Source of the DNA: Dichomitus squalens LYAD-421 SS1
Taxonomy: Eukaryota; Basidiomycota; Agaricomycetes; Polyporales; Polyporaceae
NCBI RefSeq assembly: GCF_000275845.1
Contig: NW_006766936.1
Coordinates: 1 to 64,000 of the forward strand
Length of the DNA: 64,000 bases
Direction of reading: 5' to 3'
Shown here: positions 1 through 10,740 of the stretch, piece after piece
How the letters are laid out: the number at the start of each line of letters is the position of its first letter
Position numbering within the stretch: position 1 is the first letter of the stretch
Notes under the pieces: model-generated
Databases searched by the model: none
Seen by the model: the letters and a program-made list of their open reading frames with translations, nothing else
What the model was told of the DNA's origin: nothing
Translations under genes and position numbers: made by a program

Positions 1-290
1 ACTGCATGTAAATGCTTCATCGCAAACGGTTCGTGGGTCTATGTCTTCGAATCTTTGGATATAGCGCTGACTTTGCTATCTTTCCTTTCTGATCTACTCT
101 TTGTATGCGATACAATGTCGTTACGCCCTGTGCTACGCCCTTGTGCATTGCCTGATATGTCCTGCGATTCCGGTCATTTGTTCCCTCCATCTCCTTCCTT
201 ACGTTTTTGATACTGCGTCATTGATACTGCGTCTGTATTCGTACTGAAATCGTACTGAAATCGTATCATGTACGGCATTTACCGGAACTT
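1..290. other. Left edge, no gene recognised
   Basis: No coding frame with fungal character is visible. There are two short tandem direct repeats: a 12-nt unit (ttgatactgcgt) twice at about 207-233 and an 11-nt unit (gtactgaaatc) twice at 241-262. An upstream part of the Ish1-type gene could lie beyond the edge, but nothing here reads as one of its exons. Confidence 0.4.
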
Positions 291-291
291 C

Positions 292-420
292 GGGTGCATC
301 TGACATCTCCTTCGGATGCATCCGTGTGTGCTGACCGTTCATGCGCGCGTCAACGTTGGATGCATCTGAAACTTATGGATGCATCCTTCGGGTGGTAGAG
401 CACCGGTGACGGATGCATCC
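292..420. repeat. GGATGCATCC palindrome cluster
   Basis: The self-complementary 10-mer GGATGCATCC occurs at 314-323, 377-386 and 411-420. A one-base variant (GGATGCATCT) is at 358-367 and a weaker one (gggtgcatc) at 292-300. Two copies also share the flank CTTCGG in opposite orientations. The cluster overlaps the possible start codon at 379. It could be a binding site array, a hairpin-forming 5' region or a rearrangement scar; the sequence does not decide. Confidence 0.6.
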
Positions 421-894
421 AAACTACTGAAGTTGCTCACCGCCTGGAAGGACTCGGACATGCGCCAGTGGCTCATCGACCACGGCTACCTCCGCTCGGA
501 CGCCCAGAAGACGCGCGACGACCTGATCAAGCTCATGCAGGAGAAATACAACGATGCGTCTTCCAAGACCGCGGATTACTTGACGTGGCCCGACGCACGC
601 CTGCGCGCATACCTGCGCGAGAATGGCGTGCCCGAGGCGTCCATCCGTCCGGCGTCGCGTGATAAGCTCCTGCAGGAGGTCCGCATCCGGTGGTACCAGG
701 CCGAGTGGCACGCGAGCTCGCTGTGGCGTAAGGTGAAGTCGTACTTCGATTCGGGCGTCGAGGTCGCCGAGGACAAGCTTGGTATGATCCTCGAGATATT
801 GAGCGGCGGCGCCGACGGTGCCAAGGAGGGCGCCAAGTCGGGTGCGTATGAGTCGGCGGAGAAGCACCAGGAGACGTCGAAGGTCGAGTTGTAA
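379..894 (+). CDS. Ish1/Msc1-type repeat protein, short or 5'-truncated
   Basis: The 171-residue frame carries two Ish1-like modules: one at about residues 16-60 (LTAWKDSDMRQWLIDHGYL) and one at about 66-108 (TWPDARLRAYLRENGVPE). A charged C-terminal tail follows. Ish1/Msc1 proteins are linked in yeasts to the nuclear envelope and stress response. Full fungal members usually have a signal peptide and several more repeats, which are missing here. The ATG at 379 sits inside the GGATGCATCC cluster, and the upstream 290 bp does not look coding. The gene is therefore either short or has lost its 5' end to rearrangement, or its earlier exons lie outside the window. A splice acceptor (tag at 396-398) could replace the ATG. 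The family call is good; the start is uncertain. Confidence 0.6.
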   Translation: MHPSGGRAPVTDASKLLKLLTAWKDSDMRQWLIDHGYLRSDAQKTRDDLIKLMQEKYNDASSKTADYLTWPDARLRAYLRENGVPEASIRPASRDKLLQEVRIRWYQAEWHASSLWRKVKSYFDSGVEVAEDKLGMILEILSGGADGAKEGAKSGAYESAEKHQETSKVEL

Positions 895-2944
895 ATTCGT
901 GCCGGTACCCCATGATGACTACCTAGTCCCGAAAACTTTCATGATATCACGAACGGACTGGCGGATTGTCGGTCTCTGTAACATAGCATCTTCTGACGAT
1001 TCGTAGTCACTACTGTCGAACTTACGTGTATGAATGATGTGTAACTCGAACCTTATCAAATTGTAATACCTGTTCAATAAATTCCGTGGCTTCACCTGCA
1101 AGCCCGCCCTTTACCTGAAACCGTTCGCCGAATGTGAAGTAGCGATGGGAAGAGTCATCAATAGTTCAGACAGCCGGAGTATTCATGTTCTAGAAGATTA
1201 TAACTGGGCCGAAAAGATGAGAACGTTTACGATTTCACGCAACTGGCTACGTAGCAGGCTGCGTAACCATCGCCAAGCTCTGTGAGTATGCAGCCACGCA
1301 GTCGTGTAACTGCGCGTCAATTGTAAGCTGTAACTGGAGCGCCCTCCGGCAGGAGTTTGGCGAAGGGCAAGGCTTAAGTCTATACATCCTGCAAAGCCCT
1401 TGAGTAGACTCGTTGAGCTCGCGACGCTGGTACGAGCGCATCAGCGATATGAAAGAGAAGGTGAGAGGCTTGTGACACGCACATGTTCGTTGTCGTGATG
1501 CTTACGCCTCTGTAGATGGAATGTGGAGATGCGCTATGAGCAGGTGGCCCCCGCAAAGAGAAGAAAGCCTAGTACTTCGGCAAGCTATGATTCATAATGA
1601 AGAGCTATGAGATAGTAGTTGTGGATAAGGGATACGTAATGGACTCACCAGACAAGTCAAGATGTTGGAAAGGTGACACATGAAGAGAACCCTATCGTGA
1701 TCACCTGAGCATCTCCCCCAATGTATAAAATGGGAAGTACTTACCGAGTGCTACAGCAGAGGCGATGCGGATGATGTAATTCGACTGCAGACTATAAGTT
1801 GGGGAACCCAGTGTCATTGTCGATACAATTGGTGTGATATCTGCAAGACTTACATAGTGAGCTCTTCGGAAGTCATTTCGCCTAGGTTTCCCTCTGTGGA
1901 GAAGGCAGCGCGACCTGCGCGATGAGAGAGTGAATGGTGACCAGGAACTCGGGCTGTCAAGTGTTGATAGTTAAATAGTCGCTGGACGTCGCATTGAATC
2001 GGATACAAGGAGAGGACTGTGTATATCCAGTTGCCCCAGGCGGGCTTCACTGTGATGAACATCGATGTTCTGTGGGCAGTTCAGTGGTCATTGATACATA
2101 TTGATAGATGGGCATGCGCCGCTGCGAATACCGTCACAGACGGAAGATGGTCATATTTTGCTCGACAGGTGATCTCATCGAGAATAGAAGTTCGTGTCTG
2201 ATGTTTGGCGTTACGACATGGTTTTGAGGAGCATTGAGAGGAGAGGATTGTTGGCCAGAAGAGCCTTGGACGAGATGAAGTCGCGGATGCCGGAAGAGAT
2301 GATAGAGCCCGAAGAGCAGACCTATTGTAATGCAAGTGGCACGGCTTGCACGGTAGTCACTGTACAGCGAAGTATGACGCACTGGTTAGGCAACGTTCTG
2401 ATAGAGATGTGAACAAACAGGCCGGAGATGTCCAAGTTTGCATCTGCCACGACAGAGATGGTGAAGCCTTATCAGAGCCGCACAAATGTCACAGCTAAGT
2501 ACAAACACTACATAACGGCCTGGGAGTTTATCACGGATACAGCTTGAGAGCGCTTACAGCAGACACGTAGTCGAATACTAAGGTTTCCCTCGACCGTGTC
2601 ATGACTACCACAAGCGGTTCAATGAGCAATGAAAGGGATCGTTGGGGGACGTCGGTAGATTGTCAGTGCACACTGCGATAAGCGAAATCAAAGGTCCCAA
2701 GCGCTGTTGTTACCGAAAGCGGACATCGATTCCCCTCCCTCATGGCACGACGGGGACACGACGGGCATTGGCGAATGTCCCGGACCCGAGCCAGGACAGA
2801 GAAATGCCAATGCCCTTCGTGTGGGAGCCGTCCATGAACCGAAAGCGGACAGGCTTCCACTTCTGTTTGCAGCTAAGTGATGGACTCCGCCTCCGACGTT
2901 CAAGACGTTCAACACAGGTCCTACAGACTCATTGGGCGGACATT
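895..2944. other. Long stretch without a recognisable gene
   Basis: Both strands hold only short frames with stops and no family signature. Scattered splice-like signals and hydrophobic fragments on the minus strand near 1850-2380 could come from a decayed membrane-protein gene, but I could not match them to a family. A 13-mer (ccgaaagcggaca) occurs twice, near 2715 and 2838. Confidence 0.35.
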
Positions 2945-3311
2945 CAGCTCTCCTGAGCTCACACGATGCGTACACCGGAGCAGTGAAAACCTCTTTCTTG
3001 GGATAAACTAGTCTACTACTTGGTACGAGCGATGAACAATGATTGTACTATCGTGTACTGATAATCTCCGCACTCACCTCATATTCTGCAGCCTGACTAC
3101 GCCTACTCTAAACATCCACAAGTGTCAGCGAGCATGAGGTGATGTGAAGGCGCACCAGACAGTTCATTCAGCTGCATTGGCAGATCCCGGTGCGCGCTGC
3201 CCAAGAACCTTCAGTCAGCGTTCCAGCCAAGACGCATGCTGCGATACACAGAGACTGACCAGTTGAAGGCTCAGCCTTGCAATGCGCCATGCCCTACTCC
3301 GCACAATCCGA

Positions 3312-3334
3312 GTCACCCGTCCCTGACAGGTGAC
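3312..3334 (-). ncRNA. Conserved 10-bp hairpin, module A
   Basis: On the minus strand, arm GTCACCTGTC pairs with arm GACGGGTGAC around a 3-nt loop, with one G-U pair. The same stem occurs in modules B, C, D and E with pair-preserving changes. This is a structural element of a putative longer transcript, not a mapped RNA end. Confidence 0.5.
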
Positions 3335-3429
3335 TTTTCCGGACAGGCGTTGACTCGTTCACCGCTTCCCTTTAGCGTGGTGTTTCGCGGCAAGGAAGGG
3401 AAACGAGCCTGAGTAGAACACGACGCGAA

Positions 3430-3463
3430 CGTCGACCGCCACCAGGTGGGCTTACTATCGACG
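3430..3463 (-). repeat. 34-nt imperfect palindrome, module A
   Basis: Outer arms CGTCGA and TCGACG enclose an inner stem CCAC/GTGG. It is conserved in all six modules. Confidence 0.6.
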
Positions 3464-3870
3464 GGGCGGCTGACACCTTGTATGCACCATGCTATTGTGG
3501 ATATGGCGTTGTCAGGTGGGCAGAGCCAAGGTAAGTGATAGCACGTACGTGTTTAGGGGAAGTGCCGTACAGGGGGAGTACCTCCGATGATGGCTGAGGA
3601 GAAATAGCTGAGCGCGAGGAACAGAAAAAAAAGGGACGTGATGACATACATCGTCGTACGGAGGTACCCGTGATGCCCGTGCTCTTCATGAGAAACAGAG
3701 CGGACAAGCGTTGGAGAAGCATCCCAGAACAATCAGCCCTCACGTCCAAGCGTACGACCAGTGACCCGACATCGAAGTGCACCGATGTGGGTGATCAGCG
3801 CACCTAGAGAGGAGAGAGGGAAGTGAACATGGGGGTTCTGAGGAAAGAGTGGATGGGCGCGGAGGGTGGT

Positions 3871-3877
3871 TTATATA
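3871..3877 (-). promoter_or_regulatory. TATA box of module A
   Basis: On the minus strand this reads TATATAA, about 45 nt before the conserved ACCCCCATGTTC leader. The same arrangement is seen in modules B and C. Confidence 0.5.
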
Positions 3878-4583
3878 CGCTAGGGGATGGAGGCTGGCGA
3901 TGATCGATGGGCACCATCGGCGCGCTGATATTCGGGTCACCTCTCTAAAGTTTCACCGACGCCAAAGAGGGCTCGGGTGAGTGTGATGTGTGAAAAAGGC
4001 CGTATTTGGGACTATATCGCCCGATCTTCTGCACGACAGCGTTGTTTTTGTTTCACGAGGAGCAGTTGTGAAAGGGGGCAATCTTCGCGTGAGCAGAAGC
4101 CACTCCGCAAGGGATTCATTGTACCTTTTTGCTGCATCACATAATGTTTCTTCCATTTCACGATCGTCTTTGCTCAGAACGAATGTCTTGTTGACTCCGA
4201 TGACCAGCTTTCTCGTGATGTGCTCGACAGTCCGCACGTCCTGAGTTTCAGATAGATATTATCGACGATAAAACCACTACAAGACTACAAGTGCGTAGAA
4301 TCGACGTTTCCGACCATTCAATGCATAGTGTGTAGATCCAGATGTGAACATGCCTGCTATGGCTTAGAAGCTGGACGTACCTACGAGCAACGTATACACG
4401 TCAAAGAGTCAGATGTACAGGGACACGCACCTGTCCTGCTGTCCACAGCGTTGGAAGATACTGGCGAGCGCTGTCCAGCCAATGTCCGTTAGCTTCTTGG
4501 CATAAGACCCAGTTTCTCCCCATCGCACTCACCATTCGGAGGCTCAGCCTTGCGGTGCGACGCGTCCACTCCGCACAGTCCGA

Positions 4584-4606
4584 GTCGCCCATCCCTGACA
4601 GACGAC
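4584..4606 (-). ncRNA. Conserved 10-bp hairpin, module D
   Basis: On the minus strand, arm GTCGTCTGTC pairs with GATGGGCGAC. Against module A the fourth pair is changed on both sides (A-T to G-C). Three other differences are G-U pairs, so all ten pairs can still form. Confidence 0.5.
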
Positions 4607-4695
4607 TGCACCGGACAGGCGTTGGCTCCCCTTTATCCACAGCCACGGTATTTTACGGCAGGACGAGGATAAGCCCGAGTGGGACGCGCCGCGAA

Positions 4696-4729
4696 CGTCG
4701 ATTGCCACTAGGTGGGCTTACTATCGACG
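4696..4729 (-). repeat. 34-nt imperfect palindrome, module D
   Basis: Outer arms CGTCGAT and ATCGACG form seven perfect pairs; the inner stem is CCAC/GTGG. Confidence 0.6.
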
Positions 4730-5129
4730 GGGCGGCTGATGCCTTTTCGCATATAACGTACTGTTACCGGGACGCAGTGAGCAGGGATCGGACAACGGAT
4801 ACACGCGAACGTACGTGGTCGCGAACCAGCCATTTAGTAAGAAGCTTAATTCTCTGAGGCGGGAGTCGCCCCACAGTACTGAAGCAGCAGTCTATGCGCC
4901 ACGGCCATCAGTGGCTGACTCTGCATTATGTGTGGAAAGACATACCAAGTATCGCTGCTAGTTGACATATCCCAGCTCGCGACCTTCCCTCGCAACGCAG
5001 CGTACGACCAGCGACCCAACATCATAGTGAGCTGATGCGAGTCGCCGGCGCACCTAAATGGGGCGTGGAGAGAAGGAAGAGAACATGGGGGTTCTGAGGG
5101 AAGACAGGATCCATGACGCACGCAAGGGT

Positions 5130-5136
5130 TCATATA
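5130..5136 (-). promoter_or_regulatory. TATA-like box of module D
   Basis: TATATGA on the minus strand, ahead of the same CAGAACCCCCATGTTC leader. The matching segment is missing from module E. Confidence 0.4.
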
Positions 5137-5320
5137 CGCTCGGAGACGTCGGAGGCTGGCAGTGTTCGGCGGTGAACACCGTCACCTCATTATTCGCCTC
5201 TGCCGAGAACTGATCAAGCGATCAGCCGTACTCGGGCACAAATTGCCCGTCCTTCTCTACCTAAGGGCTTCTCATCCAGGATGGAGTGATCGGTTGTGAC
5301 AGTGTGCAAACGTCGAGGCG

Positions 5321-6174
5321 TCTTGAGGGCAGCTCCAGCGTGGGATGTTATGAGAACCGCTTCCCATACCTGCATACATTCATGCATTCTACAACAGCGC
5401 TCGAACGACGCCCATATGGTTCGTCAGTGCTACTATAGTGATGATGAGATATCTCACCATAACGACTTAGCTGGGGAAATTGTGTCCTGTGACACCTAGG
5501 AATGGCCTCAATCGTGGGCAACGCCATCGAAGGTCCTTGCGTATCGACGAGTTCAATGATGACAACGAGTGTAACCTGATGTTGAAGGTAAGTTTCGCTC
5601 AGTGACTACCTAGCACGTTGGTAGACCCTGTTCAATCTGTCTGCGGTCGACATAGTAGCAGTAGTAGTGGCCCGGAGAGCAAATACATCTTATTCTGCGT
5701 CAGCGCTGCTATGTTGCTTGGGTCCCGACATCAATCGCGAAGATGGGGTAACCGCGCGCACGCCGCGAAAGTGCTCCGTCTGACCGATTCCTCATATTTA
5801 AGTACCCACAAACGGATGCACTCCAATCGAGTACACCGTCTAGGGTGAGAATCTGAGTATAGCGATGGTGTACCTGAGATTGCGCAGTCGGAATATGAAC
5901 AAGTGAACCTTAAGCTTTAAGAGTCATGGGACTTCTCACGCGGAGGCCGCGCTATCTCAGCCTGCATGCGTACAGCGGTGCCTCAACCCGCTCCATTCCA
6001 CCATTCGTTACGCGTCGCAACAACAGTCAAACCACTAATTGTATGGTGCGTTCGTTTCACTCGCCACAACGGACCAGGCGCCAACAGTCCGGATTATCAG
6101 CCGGGAAGTTGAACTCCACTCACCTTCGAATCCAGTTCCCTCCCGTACGTTCAAGACCCACCCACCCGACAAAA
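5321..6174. other. No gene recognised; 5' region of the next gene
   Basis: Only short frames are visible up to 5925. From 5926 a frame stays open into the downstream gene, but its first 83 codons are rich in Arg, Ser and Thr, lack family similarity and are probably 5' untranslated sequence. Confidence 0.4.
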
Positions 6175-6945
6175 ATGTCTCCCAACGCCCAATATGCCAA
6201 GTCTGGAAGGTCCGGAATGTTTGACGCATCACGAAAGCTCCAGCCTCGCCTTTTCAGATCTCTGGCGAAGAAGATAGTGAAGCCCTTCTCGGAAGTTCGT
6301 GCGCTGCTCGAGCCTTTAGTCAGGCGCGCCTGTCCATGCATCAGCACCTCACGCCCGAAGCCTACCTACGGGAGCCCTGTACCCTTCTCCCTAGGCGATG
6401 CCCTCGTCTATGTTGCTCCAGCGCCCATCGAGAAGCTCCGCGGCCGATCCGTCTTCCTCGCCGGCTCCATCGAGCAAGGCAAAGCCGTGCCCTGGCAGGC
6501 GGATATGATCCACCAGCTCTCGCACATCGAGTGCACGATCTTCAACCCGCGGCGAGACGACTGGGACCCGAATTGGGAGCAGCGGAAGAGCAACCCGCTG
6601 TTCAAGGAGCAGGTCGACTGGGAGCTGGACTGCCAGGAGCGCGCGGACGTGATCGCGATGAACTTCGACCCGAAGACGACGAGCCCGATCACGCTGCTCG
6701 AGCTCGGGCTGTTCGCGGACGCGCGGGCGGCCGAGGGCAAGAAGCTCGTCGTCTGCTGCCCGGACGGGTACTTTCGGAAGGGGAACGTGGAGATCGTGTG
6801 CGACAGATATGGGATCGAGATGGTCGAGAGCTTTGAGACGCTGGTGAAGAGGGTGCAGGAGAGATTGGCCGAGGTTGTTGATGTGACCGGAGAGATCAAG
6901 GAGCAGAGGCTGGAGAGTCCGAAGGATGTGTTGCCAACAGCGTAG
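6175..6945 (+). CDS. Nucleoside 2-deoxyribosyltransferase-like protein
   Basis: The single-exon frame gives 256 residues. A core of about 160 residues fits the nucleoside 2-deoxyribosyltransferase-like family (Nuc_deoxyrib_tr3). The phosphate-loop-like start is VFLAGSIEQGKAVPWQ, followed by FNPRRDDWDP. The segment TSPITLLELGLFA carries the glutamate expected to be the nucleophile. The family moves deoxyribosyl groups between bases or hydrolyses related nucleotides; the substrate here is unknown. The ATG at 6175 was chosen because it lies in a strong context (ACAAAAATGTC); an in-frame ATG at 5926 would add 83 residues of low-quality sequence. About 70 residues before the core (a basic, Arg/Lys-rich segment) are unusual for the family and might be a targeting or linker region. 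The gene faces the monooxygenase with about 700 bp between them. Confidence 0.8.
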   Translation: MSPNAQYAKSGRSGMFDASRKLQPRLFRSLAKKIVKPFSEVRALLEPLVRRACPCISTSRPKPTYGSPVPFSLGDALVYVAPAPIEKLRGRSVFLAGSIEQGKAVPWQADMIHQLSHIECTIFNPRRDDWDPNWEQRKSNPLFKEQVDWELDCQERADVIAMNFDPKTTSPITLLELGLFADARAAEGKKLVVCCPDGYFRKGNVEIVCDRYGIEMVESFETLVKRVQERLAEVVDVTGEIKEQRLESPKDVLPTA

Positions 6946-7578
6946 AGGATAGTGAAGCCCCAGGTCTCGATGAGCGTCGCATATGGATGGACTTCATCCT
7001 GTGAGAGGTCGGCGCCACAGTACCAACACTGGCCGGTACATTCCGATACCGGCGCCTCTGACTGCGCAACGCCCGCGCGCTACCTCCTTCTCGATTAGCA
7101 TGTACTTATTCGAGGCTGTATAGAGGATGGCCCTCTGGGCGGTCCTGGCCATGACTAGGAGATTGAAAATAGGGCTGGATGGTCAAGTGCGCCCTCCGAG
7201 CGCAGAAAATCCGGTGCGCTACTGCGTGCCTTGTTCTTTCCTGTTGCATAGTTCGAACTCAGTACATTCCAATGAGACTGACTCGAACACTTCTAGATTT
7301 GGCCAGCAAACATCCCTCCGCTCCGCTGCGGCCCCACAGATGTCCTATCTGCGCCGATAGCCATATTAGTCATAGAAGCAATCTGAACAGATATCCAGAA
7401 GGCCCACAAGTGGGGATATTGGTAACCAACTACCATACTAAAGGATCACACAGTACCGCAACAGTCAACCACGTCTCCGCAAAGAGCTCTGGAGTGTCAG
7501 AAGTCTCGATAAAACGTCCATCTGAAACACCTTCCCTGCCAGTGGTTCTTGAGCTTGAAGTTTACATTCCGGGTCCGT
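6946..7578. other. Intergenic, no gene recognised
   Basis: Short overlapping frames only. This is likely 3' region of the deoxyribosyltransferase-like gene and 5' region of the monooxygenase. Confidence 0.4.
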
Positions 7579-7586
7579 TATATAAG
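7579..7586 (+). promoter_or_regulatory. TATA box of the monooxygenase gene
   Basis: TATATAAG lies 67 bp before the start codon at 7653, a usual distance for a short fungal 5' leader. Confidence 0.55.
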
Positions 7587-7652
7587 GCACTCTCGACTTG
7601 CGTTTGAGCAACGAACACGAGTGTCTCTCCTGTTGTCCAGATCAGACACAGG

Positions 7653-9408
7653 ATGTCTTCTGTCAATTCTGCGTCAAAGTTTCGTGTTGCCATCATGTAA
7701 GCCTGCGCTTTACTCGTTGTACGATTCCTAGCTGATCACTCCTGGCAGTGGCGGCGGAATGGGTGGTCTAGTCCTCGGTCTGTGCCTCAAGAAGTATGCG
7801 TCGGACGTACGATTCGACATATATGAATCTGCAGCCAAGCTTACGGAGGTTGGGGCCGGCGTCGCGTTGTCCCCCCGTATCTGGACGATCATGCAAGAGC
7901 TCGGGTTGGAGGAAGAGCTAGTCAAGGTCACGGGTGCAGTGGACCGTGCTGGTTTGCTGCCGTCGATCAATGTGCGTGCGAATAATACTAATGAGAATCA
8001 CGCAGGAAGCGATCTGTTGTTTCGGAAGGGAGACGAAGCGAAAGTGATCGACATTGTGAGGTTCCATCAGCGTACGTGCCGACCACATAGACAGGCCATT
8101 GTCTGACAGTGGGGTATCAGTGCACATGTTCCATAGATCCATGCTCCAGCGGATCCTAGCAGAGAAGCTCGACGCTACCGATAGGATTCACTTCTCAAAG
8201 CGCCTCACGTCTTACTCCGAGCCGACCTCCCCCACTGAGCCCATCGTTATGAACTTCAAGGATGGGACGACAGCAACCTGTGACATCGTTATTGGTAGCG
8301 ACGGCATTCGTTCCTCCGTGCGCCGCACGATGTTCGCCAACCTGTCCGATGAATCGGAAAGGCACGGTCGGATCGAAGAGGCGTCGCGTTTCCGCGCCAT
8401 GGTGGAGCCGATCTGGTCCGGTCATGTTACATACCGTGGTTTGGTACCAGCAAGCGACCTCTCCGAGGAGCTCAGGCAATTTGCGTCTACACCCCAGATT
8501 GTACGTGGATGGCTCTTCTGTGGGTCCGCAACGTGTTACTGACCCTCCACGTTTTCATTCATAGCTGTGTGGAAAGGACAGGGTTCGCCTCATACGTTGT
8601 ATGTGTCTATGATATCGGATGGCTCACGAATTTTGTAGCATATTGTGTTGTATCCAGTGTCCGGCGGAGAACTTGTGAACGTCGTTTCTAGTGTGTACAC
8701 ACTTGGATCGGGTACAGTGTATGACGGACCTTGGGTAGAGACAACTACCTCCGAGAAAGTCGCCAAGTTATGCGAGGGATTCATTCCCAATGGTGTGGCC
8801 CTGATCAAGGTACGCCTCCATGCCAGTGTGCGCGTCTGTATGCTGGCATTGAGCTTATTCATACACTGCAGTCGATGAGGGAGCCTTTGTGCTGGGCGTT
8901 GCACACAGTACCCAAACTTACTACGTACATCAAAGGAAGATCTGCGCTCATTGGCGATGCCGTGCGTGAATAGCTTGCCATGTTCATGCCAGCTTCCTCA
9001 TTTCAGTGATCACGGTTTCAGGCGCACGCCATGGTTCCATTCCAAGGCGCCGGCCTTGGACAAGCAATCGAGGACGGTTTCGTGCTTGCCAACATTCTCG
9101 CACATTCCTCTGTTGCATTGGCAAACGTGTCCGAAGCGCTCAAGATCTACGACGATGTCCGCAGACCGTTCTCGCAGACCGTGCAGCAAGGATCAGAGTG
9201 TACTGGGGAGCTTTACCAGCTGAGGCGAGCTGGCTGGGAGAATATCAGCGTCGAAGACAGCGCGGCCGGTAGGTACCCGCCTGAGCTGCTCAGTGACTTC
9301 GAAAAGGATGCAAAGGCGCAGATGGAGTGGCAATACGATCCTGGAGCAAGTATCAAGGGCGACATTGCGAAGGTTCTCAGTATGTTGGAGACCCTTTCCG
9401 CACAATGA
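7653..9408 (+). CDS. FAD-dependent monooxygenase, salicylate-hydroxylase type
   Basis: Seven exons join in frame to 470 residues: 7653-7696, 7749-8071, 8121-8500, 8565-8582, 8639-8809, 8872-8961 and 9022-9408. The FAD Rossmann motif is built across the first junction (VAIIGGGMGGLVLG, GxGxxG at residues 16-21). A central ATCDIVIGSDGIRSSVRR segment fits the DG motif. The GD motif GDAAHAMVPFQGAGLG, split by the last intron, binds the FAD ribityl and phosphate. The family hydroxylates aromatic or similar substrates with NAD(P)H and O2, and the protein is likely cytosolic. Exon 4 is only 18 nt (encoding LCGKDR), with the weak donor GTTCGC. A TATA box lies 67 bp upstream. A broken dehydrogenase follows on the opposite strand. 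The substrate cannot be read from sequence. Confidence 0.88.
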
Positions 9409-9695
9409 AACTCCTCACGCTATACGTCCTTTTATGTTGGGTATGTAGGCGACACGGAGCGACCGAGTTATGTCTGGCTATGTACTGAAACAATGGAGTT
9501 GCTTCTGCGATCTTCCGACGCATACCAAGGAGCGACGCATCTGCATGCGGATAGCGAGAAGAGAACATGAGACAATGGAAAGTAGCATCAAACACCGCAA
9601 CTGCAATCTTAAAGTAGATGCACAGAGAGATCCCTTAGATACGGTCGTGGTAACTCCAGCAGCTAAGAACATGCCCACCTCACGATGCGGCATCA
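9409..9695. other. Convergent 3' regions
   Basis: Intergenic stretch between the ends of the monooxygenase gene (+) and the dehydrogenase remnant (-). No feature recognised. Confidence 0.4.
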
Positions 9696-10740
9696 CTAAA
9701 AGCTCGGAGTGGCGTCCTCAAGGAACTCCCACAGCTTAGTACGGCCGGTTTCTTCAATGTATGTTTCTTTCTCGCCTCTCCAACACTAGCCCACGGGATC
9801 AGGTGCTTCAATGAAACAGCACTGCACCGAGAAGCACACCTTGCCACCCAGATCCGTACCCTCCGGCGTCGTGCCCGCATGCAGTTCGGTGAGCGCCCCC
9901 ATTAGTGCCGGATATAGCAGATTCTTCTGCAATGGATGCGATGAGTACATCTTCACCGAAATTCACTTCTCCGGACAGCTTACCGTAAGGATAGCCTCGA
10001 ACTTGGGGATGTGCCTTTGCAGGTCCGTCTGGAGATTACCTGGATGCAGCGAGACAGAAACGATCCCTTGGTCCGCATAACGTCGGTGAAACTCGTGCGC
10101 GAACACGACATTCCCCTGTAGATATGCGCACTATAGAGCACACATGAGTATCTGAGGAAGCACATACGGATGCTTGCCTGAGGGAACGCCGACGAGATCA
10201 CTTACGAACTTGCTCAGCGAGTCGAGCTCCTTCGTCGTGCCTGCATTTAGGCGCTTGGGTCCGTCTCGGATCATGTCAACGTCGATTCCGGCAACGAAGG
10301 TGTGGCCCATGGAAGACGTGTTCATTACACGCGCCTTCCCGTCCGTCGAAGACTTGGCTGTCTCGATGAGGCGCAGGAGGAGGAACTTCGTGAGCAGGAA
10401 GTGGCTTGCCCAACAGCGCAGATGAGATGGGACAAAAGAGCTGAGTGCGAGAAGACGCACCGATCACGTTGGTTCCGAACTGCAGGTCGAAACCGTCCTT
10501 TTTGACCTGTTCGACGGGAGGGTACATAACTCCGGCGCTATTGAAGAGCACGCGGTGTTCTTGGCTGGGGGGACAATGTCAGTGCCCACCAGGACCATAG
10601 GCTGATAATACGCGCCTCATGAAGAACTCAACCGCGGGCGGAATCGTGCTCAAGTCTCCGAGGTCGACCTGCAAAAAAGCGCCTCCTTCCCTTTGTTGTT
10701 GATTGTACCCATACCGTTATGAAGGCGCTTATACGAAGGC
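9696..10740 (-). pseudogene. Short-chain dehydrogenase remnant
   Basis: Exons on the minus strand match a fungal SDR of the retinol-dehydrogenase-like group. VDLGDLSTI begins at 10668, then FNSAGVMYPP, then RVMNTSSMGH (active-site Ser region), then FAHEFHRRYADQGIVSVSLH, ending near LWEFLEDATPSF at 9696. Three defects suggest a dead gene. The N-terminal third with the TGxxxGxG cofactor loop is absent upstream. The YxxxK motif reads DSLSK, so the catalytic Tyr is Asp (codon at 10221-10223). One base is missing near 9758-9762, which shifts the last 25 or so codons. The splice junctions are otherwise still recognisable, so the loss may be fairly recent. A functional variant with an altered role cannot be excluded. 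Confidence 0.7.

Larger units (their letters stand above)
2945..5320 (-). repeat. Two-module repeat cassette, copy 1 (modules A and D)
   Basis: This stretch is closely related to 30930-33200 and, in reverse orientation, to 46530-48610. Read on the minus strand it runs: module D (about 5260-4450), a linker of about 490 nt, then module A (about 3960-3120) and a tail to 2945. Each module has a TATA box, a leader around CAGAACCCCCATGTTC, a 34-nt palindrome and a 23-nt hairpin. Module D resembles modules E and F of the other cassettes more than it resembles module A, so the pair was duplicated as a unit. No frame stays open between copies: the leader ATG is followed by a stop after seven codons in A. 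No transposase or reverse transcriptase is present. It is best viewed as a segmental duplication of a tandem pair, possibly non-coding RNA genes. Confidence 0.75.

Noticed and set aside
2945..5320. Cassette as an LTR retrotransposon or TRIM element with two LTRs
   Set aside because: The two modules within a cassette are less alike than matching modules in different cassettes, the reverse of what LTRs of one element show. No primer-binding site or target duplication was found.
5926..6174. N-terminal extension of the deoxyribosyltransferase-like protein
   Set aside because: The first 83 codons are low-quality sequence; the ATG at 6175 has a much better context.
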